From assembly GCF_022654015.1 (NCBI RefSeq), contig NZ_CP073063.1, positions 1,240,001-1,304,000 of the forward strand: 64,000 nucleotides of DNA. Reading direction: 5' to 3'. Both the position numbers and the translations under genes were made by a program. This document shows positions 34,208 through 43,657 of this stretch, piece by piece. Positions within the stretch are counted from its first letter, which is position 1; each line of letters begins with the position of its first letter. The notes beneath the pieces were generated by a model. The model was not told the DNA's origin. It searched no databases and saw only the letters and a program-made list of their open reading frames with translations. The stretch comes from Brevundimonas diminuta (lineage in GTDB: Bacteria > Pseudomonadota > Alphaproteobacteria > Caulobacterales > Caulobacteraceae).

Positions 34208-36288
34208 CAGTAGCTCATCCTGACGCCGACATAGGCCGAACGGCCTTCGCCGGGGAAGAAGACGGCCTTGGACACGGTGGCCACGCGGGCGTCCGTGACC
34301 GCGCCGAAGTTCGACACATAAGATTCGTCGAACAGGTTGCGGACATCGGCGAACACCGTCAGTCGGCGATTGACGGTCCAGCCCATGTTCAGGTTCGCGA
34401 CGGCGTAGGACGGCGACCTCAGAGTGTTGGCATAATCGACCCAGGCATCCTTGATCGACCATTCCACGCTAGGCGCGATGAACCAGCCTGCCGGATCGTC
34501 ATAGCGAAGCTCTGCGCGGTACAGATGCGGCGGCACGACTGGCAGATGGCCGTCGCCATAGACCTTGTCCCCGTCGAAATAGAAGTCGGAGAAGGCGTAG
34601 GTCTGGCGCAGCCGCCATCCCGGCGCGATCCTCCAATCCAGCCCCGCCTCGATCCCATGGTGGATCGTCGGGCCCGCGTTGAAGGTGGCGGCCGGGATGC
34701 CCAGGGCGGCGTTTACAGCAAAGTTCAGCAGTTCGTGTTTCAGATCGGCGCGATAGGCGGTCACGTCCCAGGTCAGCGGTCCCCGCCGACCCCGCGTGCC
34801 GACTTCCCAGGTCACGGCCTCTTGCGGCACGAGGGGCTGATAGCCGCCGGCAGTCGGCGACAAGGCCGAGAAGTTGGGCGGCTCGATCGAGCGGGTCACG
34901 TTGGCGAAGACTTGGGCACCGTCCTCGCTCTCCCACAACAGGCCGGCGCGAGGCGTGAACCAGTCGAAGGTCTTGTCGGTGGTCAGGTCGATCGTGCCGA
35001 CGACGCCGGGAACGACATAGCTCTGATAGTCGCGCTCGGCGCGCCCCCAGGTTCCTCCCGCGACCAGCGCCAGTCGATCGGTCACGAACAGCCGCCCCTC
35101 GCCGAAGACATCCAGCCCCTTGCCGTTCTGGAAGCTGCGGGCGCGTAAACCGTTCTGCTGTCCGCCGACATTGACCCACTGTTTGGCGTCCAGATCACCC
35201 TGTCGATACCAGGCGCCATAGAAGGCGTCGGCGCGCAGGCCGCCGATCCGGCCCTGCCAGTCGAACCGGCCGAGGGCGCCGTAGTTGCGGCTCTGCTGGT
35301 CGATGACCTGGAAGATGGGATGGTCCAGATCTTTCCAGGTTCCATAGAGGGCGCCCTCGAACACCGTTGCGTCGTCCAGCCTCCAGCGCGTCTGCAAAGT
35401 GGTGCGAAGCGAGCGCATATTGCGCTGATAGTTGAGGGCGATATTGGCGGGATTGGCCGCCTCGGGATTTGTCAGGGCGTCGGACAGACTGACGCTGCCC
35501 GGGATCTCCTGATGGATGTCGCCCCACGAGGCCAACAGGCGAACTTCGCGGTCCTGTCCAAAGCTGCGCCCGATGTTGCCCGACAGGTTCAGCGCCTTGC
35601 CTTCGCTCTGTTGACGCCACCCATCGACGCTCTGGCCCGTGACGGCGGCGAAACCGTCCCAATCGCCGCGAACGCCCGCGACCTCGGCATGGGCGCGCAC
35701 GGTTCCGTAAGAGCCGCCGTCCAGGCGCAGGTTCAGGTTGGACGAGGCCGTGCGCCCCGTCGGCGTCACCAGATTGACCGCCCCGCCCAGCACGGCTCCG
35801 CCGAACCGCAGCGCATTCCCGCCCTTGTAGACCTCGGTGTAGCGGGCGATCAGCGGGTCGATCAGCTGGAAGTCACCGAACCCGTCGGCCTCGTTGAACG
35901 GCACGCCATCCTGAGCCAGCAGAACGCCGCGATTGTGAACCGCATTGCCTATGCCCGATCCGCGAATCGACAGGCGAATGTCGCCGCCCCACTTCTTCTG
36001 GGCATAGACGCCGGGCGCATCGCGCAGCACGTCAGCGAGGTTGGCCGCATAGCGGTCGGCGTAAGATTCGGCTGAAATGACAGCAACGGCGCCCGGCGTG
36101 CGCGACAGCCGCTGTCGCGCGTCTGCGACGACGGGCGGATCCTCGGCGTTGCGGCGGCCGGTGACGATGACGCTGTCCAGCAAAGCCGGTTCGGGAGTTT
36201 GCTGGGCCAAGGCGGGGCTTGTCCAACCGGCGTTGGATAGGGCGGCGAGCAGCAGCGCGCAGGGCGCTGCGGGGGTCTTGAAGGACAT
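34207..36288 (-). CDS. TonB-dependent outer-membrane receptor, probably for copper
   Basis: 693 residues: signal peptide (MSFKTPAAPCALLLAALSNAGWTSPALAQ), then the TonB box-like LLDSVIVTGRRN, then the plug domain (DVLRDAPGVYAQKKWGGDIRLSIRGSG) and a 22-strand-type beta barrel ending in a terminal beta strand (YVGVRMSY). The ligand is not visible in the sequence. The gene neighbours (PCu(A)C, PepSY, DUF2946) make copper the best guess; iron chelates are an alternative. No Fur-type box is recognised upstream. Confidence 0.88.
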   Translation of the reverse strand: MSFKTPAAPCALLLAALSNAGWTSPALAQQTPEPALLDSVIVTGRRNAEDPPVVADARQRLSRTPGAVAVISAESYADRYAANLADVLRDAPGVYAQKKWGGDIRLSIRGSGIGNAVHNRGVLLAQDGVPFNEADGFGDFQLIDPLIARYTEVYKGGNALRFGGAVLGGAVNLVTPTGRTASSNLNLRLDGGSYGTVRAHAEVAGVRGDWDGFAAVTGQSVDGWRQQSEGKALNLSGNIGRSFGQDREVRLLASWGDIHQEIPGSVSLSDALTNPEAANPANIALNYQRNMRSLRTTLQTRWRLDDATVFEGALYGTWKDLDHPIFQVIDQQSRNYGALGRFDWQGRIGGLRADAFYGAWYRQGDLDAKQWVNVGGQQNGLRARSFQNGKGLDVFGEGRLFVTDRLALVAGGTWGRAERDYQSYVVPGVVGTIDLTTDKTFDWFTPRAGLLWESEDGAQVFANVTRSIEPPNFSALSPTAGGYQPLVPQEAVTWEVGTRGRRGPLTWDVTAYRADLKHELLNFAVNAALGIPAATFNAGPTIHHGIEAGLDWRIAPGWRLRQTYAFSDFYFDGDKVYGDGHLPVVPPHLYRAELRYDDPAGWFIAPSVEWSIKDAWVDYANTLRSPSYAVANLNMGWTVNRRLTVFADVRNLFDESYVSNFGAVTDARVATVSKAVFFPGEGRSAYVGVRMSY

Positions 36289-36357
36289 GGGATTGAACCT
36301 GAAATCAGAACGAGACGGCGCGCGGGCGCTGGGGCCGGCGCGAGCTTGGGGTCTGGT

Positions 36358-36744
36358 TCAGGCTTGGGGTGGGGCGGTGGACGGCGGACGCGGCGGCGCG
36401 CGAGCGGGCGGCGGCGGGCTGACGCTGGCGGCGACATAGACGACGCGCTCGACGGTGCGGACCACCGGCGCCGGCTCGGGCGCAGGCGGGCAGGGCAGGG
36501 CGGCGGCCAACGGCATGACGCAGGCCGCGCATTTGGCCCCGACGTGCTTGTTGACCGGGCCGTCCATGCCGCCGGACTGGATGGTCTGGGGGCCTTCCGC
36601 CGAACAGATGACCAGCGGATGGCCCGGCTGAACCGCCGCCAAGGCCGCGAACGGCAGCAGGGTTCCGAGCACGAGCGCAAACACCGCCGCCAGGAAGGCG
36701 AGCGATTGCGAGATCGACCAATTGTCGGCCTGAGCGCGGGTCAC
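36358..36744 (-). CDS. DUF2946 family protein
   Basis: 128 residues with one N-terminal transmembrane helix (about 12-37), a CSAEG motif and a KCAACVMP motif (about 71-78), followed by a long Pro/Ala-rich tail. DUF2946 proteins are usually found beside TonB receptors for copper, and the paired cysteines fit copper binding. It precedes the receptor by 69 bases and follows pth by 49 bases on the same strand. Confidence 0.75.
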   Translation of the reverse strand: MTRAQADNWSISQSLAFLAAVFALVLGTLLPFAALAAVQPGHPLVICSAEGPQTIQSGGMDGPVNKHVGAKCAACVMPLAAALPCPPAPEPAPVVRTVERVVYVAASVSPPPPARAPPRPPSTAPPQA

Positions 36745-36793
36745 GTCTGGCCTCTACGGCGTTTTGCGACGGCGCGATAGGCGGCGGTTTGTC

Positions 36794-37402
36794 CTAAAGC
36801 TCGCCGCGCGCGGCCTGGCGGGGGCTGAACTTCGGCGCGGGGGCCAGGCGCATGACCTCGCCCTGATAGCGTTCGTCGTCGCCGGCGATTGCGAAGGGCA
36901 GGGCGTCGGCGCAGGCCTGAAGCATGGCGTCCAGCCAGGGCTGTTCGGCCTTGTGAAAGTCCCCCAGGACGTGGGGCATGACCAGTTCCTTTTCGCCCGG
37001 ATGGCCGATGCCCATGCGTGCACGTCGGAAGTCGGCGCCAAGATGACTGATCAGGGAGCGGATGCCGTTCTGGCCGGCCGCGCCGCCGCCGGTCTTCATG
37101 CGGAACCGCCCTGGGGCAAGATCGATCTCGTCGTGGAAAACGATGATTTCACTCGGCTTGATCTTGTAGAACCGCGCCGCCTCGCCGACCGCCCGACCGC
37201 TTTCGTTCATATAGGTCTGGGGCTTCATCAGCAGGACCTTGGTCCCGTCGACCAGACCCTCGCTGACGATCGACTGGAACTTGGCGCGCTCAGGCCCGAA
37301 CCGCCACCGGCGCGCGATCTCGTCGGCGGCCATGAAGCCGATGTTGTGCCGATTCTTCTCGTATTTCCCGCCCGGATTGCCGAGCCCCGCGATGATGATC
37401 AT
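36794..37402 (-). CDS. pth: Peptidyl-tRNA hydrolase
   Basis: 202 residues. It frees tRNA from abandoned peptidyl-tRNA. It begins MIIIAGLGNPGGKYEKNRHNIGF, with the catalytic His19 in RHNIGF. FHDEIDL supplies the catalytic Asp, and GGAAGQNGIRS supplies a conserved Asn. It lies downstream of rplY, a pairing common in bacteria, but a terminator hairpin separates them. Confidence 0.96.
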   Translation of the reverse strand: MIIIAGLGNPGGKYEKNRHNIGFMAADEIARRWRFGPERAKFQSIVSEGLVDGTKVLLMKPQTYMNESGRAVGEAARFYKIKPSEIIVFHDEIDLAPGRFRMKTGGGAAGQNGIRSLISHLGADFRRARMGIGHPGEKELVMPHVLGDFHKAEQPWLDAMLQACADALPFAIAGDDERYQGEVMRLAPAPKFSPRQAARGEL

Positions 37403-37429
37403 GGCGTCCTCTTGCCGTTTGCGTCAGGC

Positions 37430-37463
37430 AAAGAAAAGCCCCGCACGGCGAACCGGGCGGGGC
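37430..37463 (-). terminator. Terminator between rplY and pth
   Basis: On the minus strand GCCCCGC pairs with GCGGGGC around a 12-base loop and is followed by TTTTCTTT. It sits 26 bases after the rplY stop. pth would need read-through or its own promoter. Confidence 0.8.
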
Positions 37464-37488
37464 CTGATCTTGTCGAAGCGACGAAGGA

Positions 37489-38121
37489 TCAGTCTTCGGT
37501 CTTCTCGACCGGAGCGGCCTCGGCTTCGGCGGCTTCGTCAGCGGCTTCCGACAGGGCGGCCGACGAGATCTTGACCGTGGCGATCACGAAGTCGCGGTCG
37601 GTGATCGTGGCTTCCGCGCCCTTGGGCAGCTTGATGTCCGAGATGCGGATGGTGTCGCCGATTTCGGCCTTGGCCAGATCGACAACCAGCTCTTCCGGGA
37701 TCTGGTCGGCGCGGACCAGGATCTCAACGGCGTGACGGACGATCTCCAGCGAGCCGCCCTGACGCGAGTAGGGCGCTTCATCGGCGTTCAGGAAGTGCAC
37801 CGGCACTTCGATCTTGACCGGAGCCTTCTCGTCGACGCGCATCAGGTCGAAGTGCAGGGGGCGGTCCGAAACGGGGTCGAACTGCACGTCCTTGGCGATG
37901 ACCGGCTGGGTTTCGTCGCCGTACTTCAGGGTCACCAGGTGGCCCAGCAGCTTGCCGGTGTAGAGCGACTTGCGGAAGTCCTTCTCGTTCACCGAAATGG
38001 CGACGGGGGCTTGCTCGCCGCCGTAAAGGACGCCCGGCACGAAACCGGCGCGACGCGCAGCGCGAGCGCCGCCGGTGCCGACGCCATCGCGGACGTCCAC
38101 GTTCAGAATGATCTCGGCCAT
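37489..38121 (-). CDS. rplY: 50S ribosomal protein L25 (Ctc form)
   Basis: 210 residues, the long form with an N-terminal 5S rRNA-binding domain and a C-terminal beta domain. Typical motifs: GTGGARAARRAGFVPGVLYG, DVQFDPVSDRPLHFDLMRV and RQGGSLEIVRHAVEILV. The tail is rich in Ala and Glu, as usual in alphaproteobacteria. Confidence 0.94.
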   Translation of the reverse strand: MAEIILNVDVRDGVGTGGARAARRAGFVPGVLYGGEQAPVAISVNEKDFRKSLYTGKLLGHLVTLKYGDETQPVIAKDVQFDPVSDRPLHFDLMRVDEKAPVKIEVPVHFLNADEAPYSRQGGSLEIVRHAVEILVRADQIPEELVVDLAKAEIGDTIRISDIKLPKGAEATITDRDFVIATVKISSAALSEAADEAAEAEAAPVEKTED

Positions 38122-38255
38122 GTGGCTCGCCTCAACAACAACGGAAACGCCGCGCCAACCCGGGGCTCTCGCGGCGGGGGTGATGAACCCTCGAATTCAA
38201 GAGCGCGGGCTATTACACGCATCAGGTCCAAGGCGCAACCGTCAAAGGTTCCGCT

Positions 38256-40544
38256 TCACGCCGCCCGCGCGCGATCCTTCAGCAGCGACGTCGGCGCTGC
38301 GACGATGCCAAGCAGTTCTGCGGCGTTGAACGGCTTGGCCAGGTGGTGGTCGGCCCCGGCTGCGCGTCCGGCGGCGACGTGCTCCGGCATGGCGTTGGCG
38401 GTCAGCATGACAATCGGCGTGCGATCCAGACCCATCGTCGCCTCGTGCAGCCGAATCTCCTGGGTCGCGGTCAGCCCGTCCATGACGGGCATCTGCATGT
38501 CCATCAGCACCAGGTCAAAAGTATCGGCCCGGAAGCTTTCCACCGCCTGGGCGCCGTTCTCGGCGATCACGATCTGCGTCGGCGTCTGCGCCAGAATCAG
38601 TTCGATCACGCGGCGGTTGGTCGGATGGTCGTCGGCGACCAGCACGCGGATCGTCCGCGCCTGTTCCGCGACAACGGGTTGGGTCGGCGCAGGCTCCTTG
38701 CGCGACGGGGCCTCAGTCTGTCTCAGCGGCAACGTCAGGATGAAGGCCGCGCCGCCGCCGGGTTCGCTTTCACAGCCCAGGTCGCCGCCCATCATCTCGG
38801 CCAGCTGGCGACAGATGGACAGGCCCAGTCCCGAGCCGCCGAACTTGCGCGTGATGCCGCCATCGGCCTGTTCGAAGCGACTGAACAGGCGCGCCCGCGT
38901 CGCGGCGTCGAAGCCGATGCCGCTGTCCTCGACGGTGAAGCGCAGCACGGGCAAGCCCTCGCGATCCGCCCCCCGCTGCACGATCAGACCGACGAACCCC
39001 TTGCTGGTGAATTTGACGGCGTTGGAAATCAGATTGGTCAGAATCTGCTTCAGGCGAACCGCATCGCCCAGAATCCAGACGTCGTCTTCCAGATCGATAT
39101 CGACGTGGAAGTCGAGATGCTTCTCACGCGCGTTCTCGGCATAGAGCTGAGCCGCCTCGCGCACGACCGTCGCCAGCTCGAAGGCGTCTTCCGTCAGCTC
39201 CAGCTTGCCCGATTCGACGCGGGCCAGATCCAGAATGTCGCTCAGAAGGGTCTGCAGCGTCTTTCCCGACGCCTGCATCAGATCCAGCATCTCACGCTGT
39301 TCAGCCGTCAGATCGGTCTTGGCCAGGGCCTGGGATAGGCCGATCACGCCGTTCAACGGCGTGCGGATCTCATGGCTCATATTGGCCAGAAACTGGCTCT
39401 TGGCCACATTGGCGGCCTCGGCCGCGTCACGCGCTTCGGACAGGGCTTCGGCGTCGCGTTTCAGATCGGTGATGTCGTTGCAGACCGTGACCGTCCCGCC
39501 CTCGGACGTACGGCGATCCTGGATACGCAGCCAGCGTCCGCCGGCGACCTGTTGCTCGCTGTTTGATGACAGCTGACGACGTGCCTGCATGCGCTCGTTC
39601 AGCCATTCTTCTTCGCGGCCCGCCGCCTCCTGATAACGGCCCTCGTCGATGCCGATGCGAAGAGCTTCGCGGAAGGTCAGGCCGACGACCAGATGCGGCT
39701 CGAGCTCGGGGTTCACCTCGGCATAGCGCGCATTCCAAAGCACCAGCCGATCCTTGGAATCATAGAAGCCCAGGCCATCGGGCATGGCGTCCACCGCCTC
39801 GCGAATACGGCGCAACGCGGTGGCGCGCGAAATATAGGCCATCATGCCCAGGACGGCGGCAGCCGTGCAGATCATCAGCAGAATGGCGGCCAGCAGCAGT
39901 CGCATCGCCTCGCTGGACAGCCCTTGGTCGGCGGCGACCGTCGGGTCCGGCGTCACCGTGATGGCGGACATGCCGATGAAGTGAAGAACGATAACGGTCG
40001 CGGAAAGTCCCGTCGTGGTCGCCAGCAGGCGCAGCAGGCCGCCCCGACGATAGAAGAAGGCCGTCGCGCCGCCGATCGCCAGGGCTGCGACGATGGACAG
40101 GGCGACAAGGCCGGGATCCCAACTGATGTGCGCCGGCGCTCTTATGGCGGCCATGCCCAGATAATGCATGGCGCCGACGCCGGCGACCGCGATCACCGCA
40201 GCAAGCACGCACCACATGCGGCCCTTGCCCATCAACGTCGAGCCGATCGTCAGGCCGATCATGGCCAGCGCGATCCCAAGAGAGGCGACTGTCAGGAACG
40301 GATTGTAACGCACCGGCACGCCGGCCACGAACCCTTGCATGGCCACGAAATGGGTCGCCCAGATGGACAGGGCGCCGATCATGACGGCCAGCAGGACCGA
40401 ACGGCGGCGTCGACCGGGATCGCGCCGGCCCATCCGCTGCATGACGTGGGTGGAGACGCCCAGACCGGCCATGCAGATCAGCGCAGCGAACAGCGTGATC
40501 CGCCAGTCGTGATCGTGCGCAATACAATGGATTATGCGGTCCAC
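38256..40544 (-). CDS. MHYT-domain hybrid histidine kinase
   Basis: 762 residues. The N-terminal MHYT sensor has about seven helices with the H-F/Y-x-G/A-M-type repeats (ATHFVAMQGF, AMHYLGMAAI, IVLHFIGMSAI), proposed to sense copper or gases. Then comes a PAS-like domain, HisKA with His391 in MSHEIRTPLNG, HATPase (GGSGLGLSICRQL) and a C-terminal receiver with DLVLMDMQMPVMDG. The start is GTG at 40544, behind an AGGGGAGG ribosome site; the longer reading is in the wrong region for a signal anchor. It is divergent from phoR. The cognate output regulator is unknown. Confidence 0.9.
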   Translation of the reverse strand: MDRIIHCIAHDHDWRITLFAALICMAGLGVSTHVMQRMGRRDPGRRRRSVLLAVMIGALSIWATHFVAMQGFVAGVPVRYNPFLTVASLGIALAMIGLTIGSTLMGKGRMWCVLAAVIAVAGVGAMHYLGMAAIRAPAHISWDPGLVALSIVAALAIGGATAFFYRRGGLLRLLATTTGLSATVIVLHFIGMSAITVTPDPTVAADQGLSSEAMRLLLAAILLMICTAAAVLGMMAYISRATALRRIREAVDAMPDGLGFYDSKDRLVLWNARYAEVNPELEPHLVVGLTFREALRIGIDEGRYQEAAGREEEWLNERMQARRQLSSNSEQQVAGGRWLRIQDRRTSEGGTVTVCNDITDLKRDAEALSEARDAAEAANVAKSQFLANMSHEIRTPLNGVIGLSQALAKTDLTAEQREMLDLMQASGKTLQTLLSDILDLARVESGKLELTEDAFELATVVREAAQLYAENAREKHLDFHVDIDLEDDVWILGDAVRLKQILTNLISNAVKFTSKGFVGLIVQRGADREGLPVLRFTVEDSGIGFDAATRARLFSRFEQADGGITRKFGGSGLGLSICRQLAEMMGGDLGCESEPGGGAAFILTLPLRQTEAPSRKEPAPTQPVVAEQARTIRVLVADDHPTNRRVIELILAQTPTQIVIAENGAQAVESFRADTFDLVLMDMQMPVMDGLTATQEIRLHEATMGLDRTPIVMLTANAMPEHVAAGRAAGADHHLAKPFNAAELLGIVAAPTSLLKDRARAA

Positions 40545-40618
40545 GAGGCCTCCCCTTGAGCGTACGATAGACAACAATTCTAAAGAAACCGTGCGGCGAA
40601 GCTTATGGGCGCCGCAGG

Positions 40619-40636
40619 CTGTCGGCACGCCGTCAC
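40619..40636 (+). promoter_or_regulatory. Weak Pho-box-like element upstream of phoR
   Basis: CTGTCGG-CACG-CCGTCAC has the two half-sites with the right four-base gap, each matching CTGTCAT at five of seven positions. It is 52 bases before the phoR ATG. This fits autoregulation but the match is imperfect. Confidence 0.35.
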
Positions 40637-40688
40637 AGAATCCGTGCAAGGATCGGAATCGTTCTTCAGTTCGAGGTCGCCCGGACCC

Positions 40689-42086
40689 ATGCCTTACGAA
40701 GTCTCGCCATCGCCCGTCGCGCCGGTCTCCACCTCGCGGCTGTGGACGGTCGGCGCCAGCATCGGCATCGCCATCGTGACCCTGCTGGTGCTGGCGATCC
40801 TGCATCCCGAACTGGCCAACTGGCTGGTCGGCGGGGCGGTGATCGTGGCGGCCTCGGCCTGGCTTTTGAACATGAGCGAGGCGAGCAGGGCTGAGCCGGC
40901 GACCAGCCAAGGCACCGCGACCGAGCCCGCTATCGACATGATGACGGGCGATCTTCTCGACCGGGTGTTCGAGGCGCTGGACGATCCGGTGCTGGTGGTC
41001 AGCGGCGGCGAGCCGGACGACATCGCCGGGCGACGCATCGTCATGGCGAACGCGGCTGCGCGCGAGCTGCTGCGCATCCAGCGTCAGGGCGCCTTGCTGG
41101 TTCAGGTGATCCGCGAACCGGGCGTGCTGGAAGCGGTGGACGAGGCCCTGTTCGGCGGAACGGCGCGAACCACGGATTATGCGACGGGCGGCCAGCGTGA
41201 CCGACGCTGGCGTGCCTGGACCCGTCCGCTGTCACTCGAAGCGTCAAGCAAGGCCGGGTCCGAGCTGGCCCTGCTGATCCTGCGCGACGAAACGGACTCG
41301 CGCCGTATCGAGATGATGCGCGTGGACTTCCTGGCCAACGCCAGCCATGAACTGCGTACGCCCCTGGCCTCGCTCAGCGGCTTCATCGAGACCCTGAAGG
41401 GCCATGCCCGTGAGGACGTGGTTGCGCGCGACCGGTTCCTGGACATCATGTCGGCCCAGGCGGACCGGATGGGGCGGCTGGTCGCGGATCTGCTGTCGCT
41501 CAGCCGGATCGAGCTGAACGAGCATATTCCGCCCTCTGGCCGCGTCGATCTGGACCGCGCCGCCTCTGACGTGGTTGACGCCATCAGCGTTCTGACGCGC
41601 GAAAAGGAGATTTCCATCGCCCTGGATCAGGGCGAGGCGAGGGCGTCGATCAGCGGCGATCGCGACGAGATATTGCAGGTGGTGCAGAACCTTCTCGACA
41701 ACGCCGTCAAATATTCGTCACGCAATGGCACGGTCGAAATCTCGGTCCGTTCGGACCTGTCGTTCGACGAGGCCTGGGCCTCGCGCATGCCCGGCGCCAC
41801 ACGACTGCCGCTGGTCACGCCGGACCGCACGGCGGGCGTCTCCTATGCCGCCGTCACGGTGCGCGATCATGGTCCCGGCATGGCGCGCGAACATCTGCCC
41901 CGCCTGACCGAGCGCTTCTATCGGGTCGAGGGTCAAAAGAGCGGCGAGCGGCAGGGGACGGGGCTTGGACTGGCCATCGTCAAACACATCATCAATCGCC
42001 ATCAGGGCGGTCTGGTGGTCGAAAGCGCGCCGGGTATGGGCGCGGCCTTCACCGCCTGGTTCCCTCAACCGATCGAGCGACGCTGA
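40689..42086 (+). CDS. phoR: Phosphate-regulon sensor kinase PhoR
   Basis: 465 residues. Two N-terminal helices (about 20-58) anchor the protein. A PAS-like domain follows (VFEALDDPVLVVSG to LLILRDET, about 85-205). HisKA has His220 in NASHELRTPLASL, and HATPase has NLLDNAVKYSS, the G1 loop DHGPGMA and GTGLGLAIVKHI. It is the first gene of the phoR-pst-phoU-phoB cluster; the order matches that recalled for Caulobacter. The ATG at 40689 starts the anchor region. Confidence 0.93.
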   Translation: MPYEVSPSPVAPVSTSRLWTVGASIGIAIVTLLVLAILHPELANWLVGGAVIVAASAWLLNMSEASRAEPATSQGTATEPAIDMMTGDLLDRVFEALDDPVLVVSGGEPDDIAGRRIVMANAAARELLRIQRQGALLVQVIREPGVLEAVDEALFGGTARTTDYATGGQRDRRWRAWTRPLSLEASSKAGSELALLILRDETDSRRIEMMRVDFLANASHELRTPLASLSGFIETLKGHAREDVVARDRFLDIMSAQADRMGRLVADLLSLSRIELNEHIPPSGRVDLDRAASDVVDAISVLTREKEISIALDQGEARASISGDRDEILQVVQNLLDNAVKYSSRNGTVEISVRSDLSFDEAWASRMPGATRLPLVTPDRTAGVSYAAVTVRDHGPGMAREHLPRLTERFYRVEGQKSGERQGTGLGLAIVKHIINRHQGGLVVESAPGMGAAFTAWFPQPIERR

Positions 42087-42104
42087 GGGCGCGACGGACG
42101 GTCG

Positions 42105-42122
42105 CTGTCACCCAACTGTCAT
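42105..42122 (+). promoter_or_regulatory. Pho box upstream of pstC
   Basis: CTGTCAC-CCAA-CTGTCAT is nearly perfect against the PhoB consensus CTGTCAT-N4-CTGTCAT, about 104 bases before the pstC start. Phosphate starvation should therefore induce pstC-phoB through PhoB, which is encoded at the end of the same operon. Confidence 0.88.
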
Positions 42123-42226
42123 CGACCCGTCGTAATCCGCTGACCATTCGCAGGCAGTAGTCGCGCCGCGTTGGTCCCGATGTTCAGGACCGTCGTCGAT
42201 TCGCGCACGGCGCTTCGGACTTCTGA

Positions 42227-43657
42227 ATGATCTGGATTTATCTGCTGATCCTCGTCGCCTTGAGTGCGGCCGCCTTCCTGGGCGGGCGCGCGTTGGCGCG
42301 TCGTCGTGCGATCGGCGCAAAGCCCCATTCCCGCCCCGGCCAGCACGGCGCCTATGCGCTGATCTGGGTCGCCGCGCCGGCTCTGCTGGTCTTGATCCTG
42401 GCCTCGGTCTTCGCCGCCCCGCTGCAGCGTCAGCTGACGGCCGCCGGCACGCCTGATGCAGTCGCGGCGCTGGAGCGCTTCCGTCGTGACGCCTTCTTCG
42501 CCGACGCCCACCGCGTGGGTCGTGGCGAGCCCGCCCTGCAGATCTGGGAGCGTCCGCTGGCCGAAGAGCTGCCGGTCGAGGCGCGCCGCATGGTTCGCAT
42601 CGAACGCACCCTGTCGTGGGGCGGCGGCGTCGCCGCCATCCTGGCCGCCATCCTGGGCGGACTGTTCGCCCTGACGCAGATCAAGCCCCAGACGCGCGCC
42701 CGCAACCGGGTCGAGGGCTGGATCTACGGCGCCCTGTTCGTCTGCTCGGCCATCGCCGTCCTGACGACCCTGGGCATCATCGCCTCCCTGGCCTTCGACA
42801 GCTTCCGCTTCTTTCAGAAGGTGCCGGTTCTCGACTTCCTGTTCGGCACCCAATGGAGCCCGCAAATCGCCATCCGCGCCGATCAGGTCGGATCGTCGGG
42901 CGCCTTCGGAGCCGTGCCGCTGTTCGCCGGCACCCTGTTGATCATGGTCATCGCCATGTGCGTCGCCGCGCCGATCGGCCTGCTGTCGGCCATCTATCTG
43001 TCGGAATACGCCAGCCGCACGACCCGCGCCGTGATCAAGCCGCTGCTAGAGGTTCTCGCCGGCGTGCCGACCGTCGTTTACGGCTTCTTCGCCGCCCTGA
43101 CCGTCGGACCCTTGCTGCGGGTCCTGTTCAACGAGGTAGGCCTCTTCCTGATCGGCGGACCGCTGGACGGGCTGGGCCAATACCTGGCCTTGGTTCAGAA
43201 CCAGATGGCCCTGACGGCCGGCGCAGTGATGGGCATCATGCTGATCCCGTTCGTTTCGTCCCTGTCCGACGACATTCTGAACGCCGTGCCCCAGTCGCTG
43301 CGTGACGGCTCGTTCGCCATGGGCGCGACCAAGTCCGAGACGGTGAAGCGGGTTCTTCTGCCCGCCGCGCTGCCGGGTATCGCCGGCGCCCTGCTGCTGG
43401 CCGTGTCGCGCGCCATCGGCGAGACCATGATCGTGACCATGGCCGCGGGCCTGGCCGCCAATCTGACCTTCAATCCGCTGGACACCGTCACCACCGTCAC
43501 CGTGCAGATCGTGACCCTGCTGACCGGCGACCAGGAGTTCAACAGCGCCAAGACCCTGTCCGCCTTCGGCCTGGGCCTGACCCTGTTCCTGGTGACCCTG
43601 ATGCTGAACATCATCGCCCACCGGATCGTGCAGACCTATCGGGAACAATATGACTGA
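42227..43657 (+). CDS. pstC: Phosphate ABC transporter permease PstC
   Basis: 476 residues, longer than the usual 300-320. The C-terminal 300 residues are the permease core with about six helices and the EAA-like signature (AVPQSLRDGSFAMGATKSETVKRVLLP). The N-terminal 140 residues contain two or three extra helices and a charged loop, as in other alphaproteobacteria. It overlaps pstA by eight bases. Confidence 0.93.
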   Translation: MIWIYLLILVALSAAAFLGGRALARRRAIGAKPHSRPGQHGAYALIWVAAPALLVLILASVFAAPLQRQLTAAGTPDAVAALERFRRDAFFADAHRVGRGEPALQIWERPLAEELPVEARRMVRIERTLSWGGGVAAILAAILGGLFALTQIKPQTRARNRVEGWIYGALFVCSAIAVLTTLGIIASLAFDSFRFFQKVPVLDFLFGTQWSPQIAIRADQVGSSGAFGAVPLFAGTLLIMVIAMCVAAPIGLLSAIYLSEYASRTTRAVIKPLLEVLAGVPTVVYGFFAALTVGPLLRVLFNEVGLFLIGGPLDGLGQYLALVQNQMALTAGAVMGIMLIPFVSSLSDDILNAVPQSLRDGSFAMGATKSETVKRVLLPAALPGIAGALLLAVSRAIGETMIVTMAAGLAANLTFNPLDTVTTVTVQIVTLLTGDQEFNSAKTLSAFGLGLTLFLVTLMLNIIAHRIVQTYREQYD

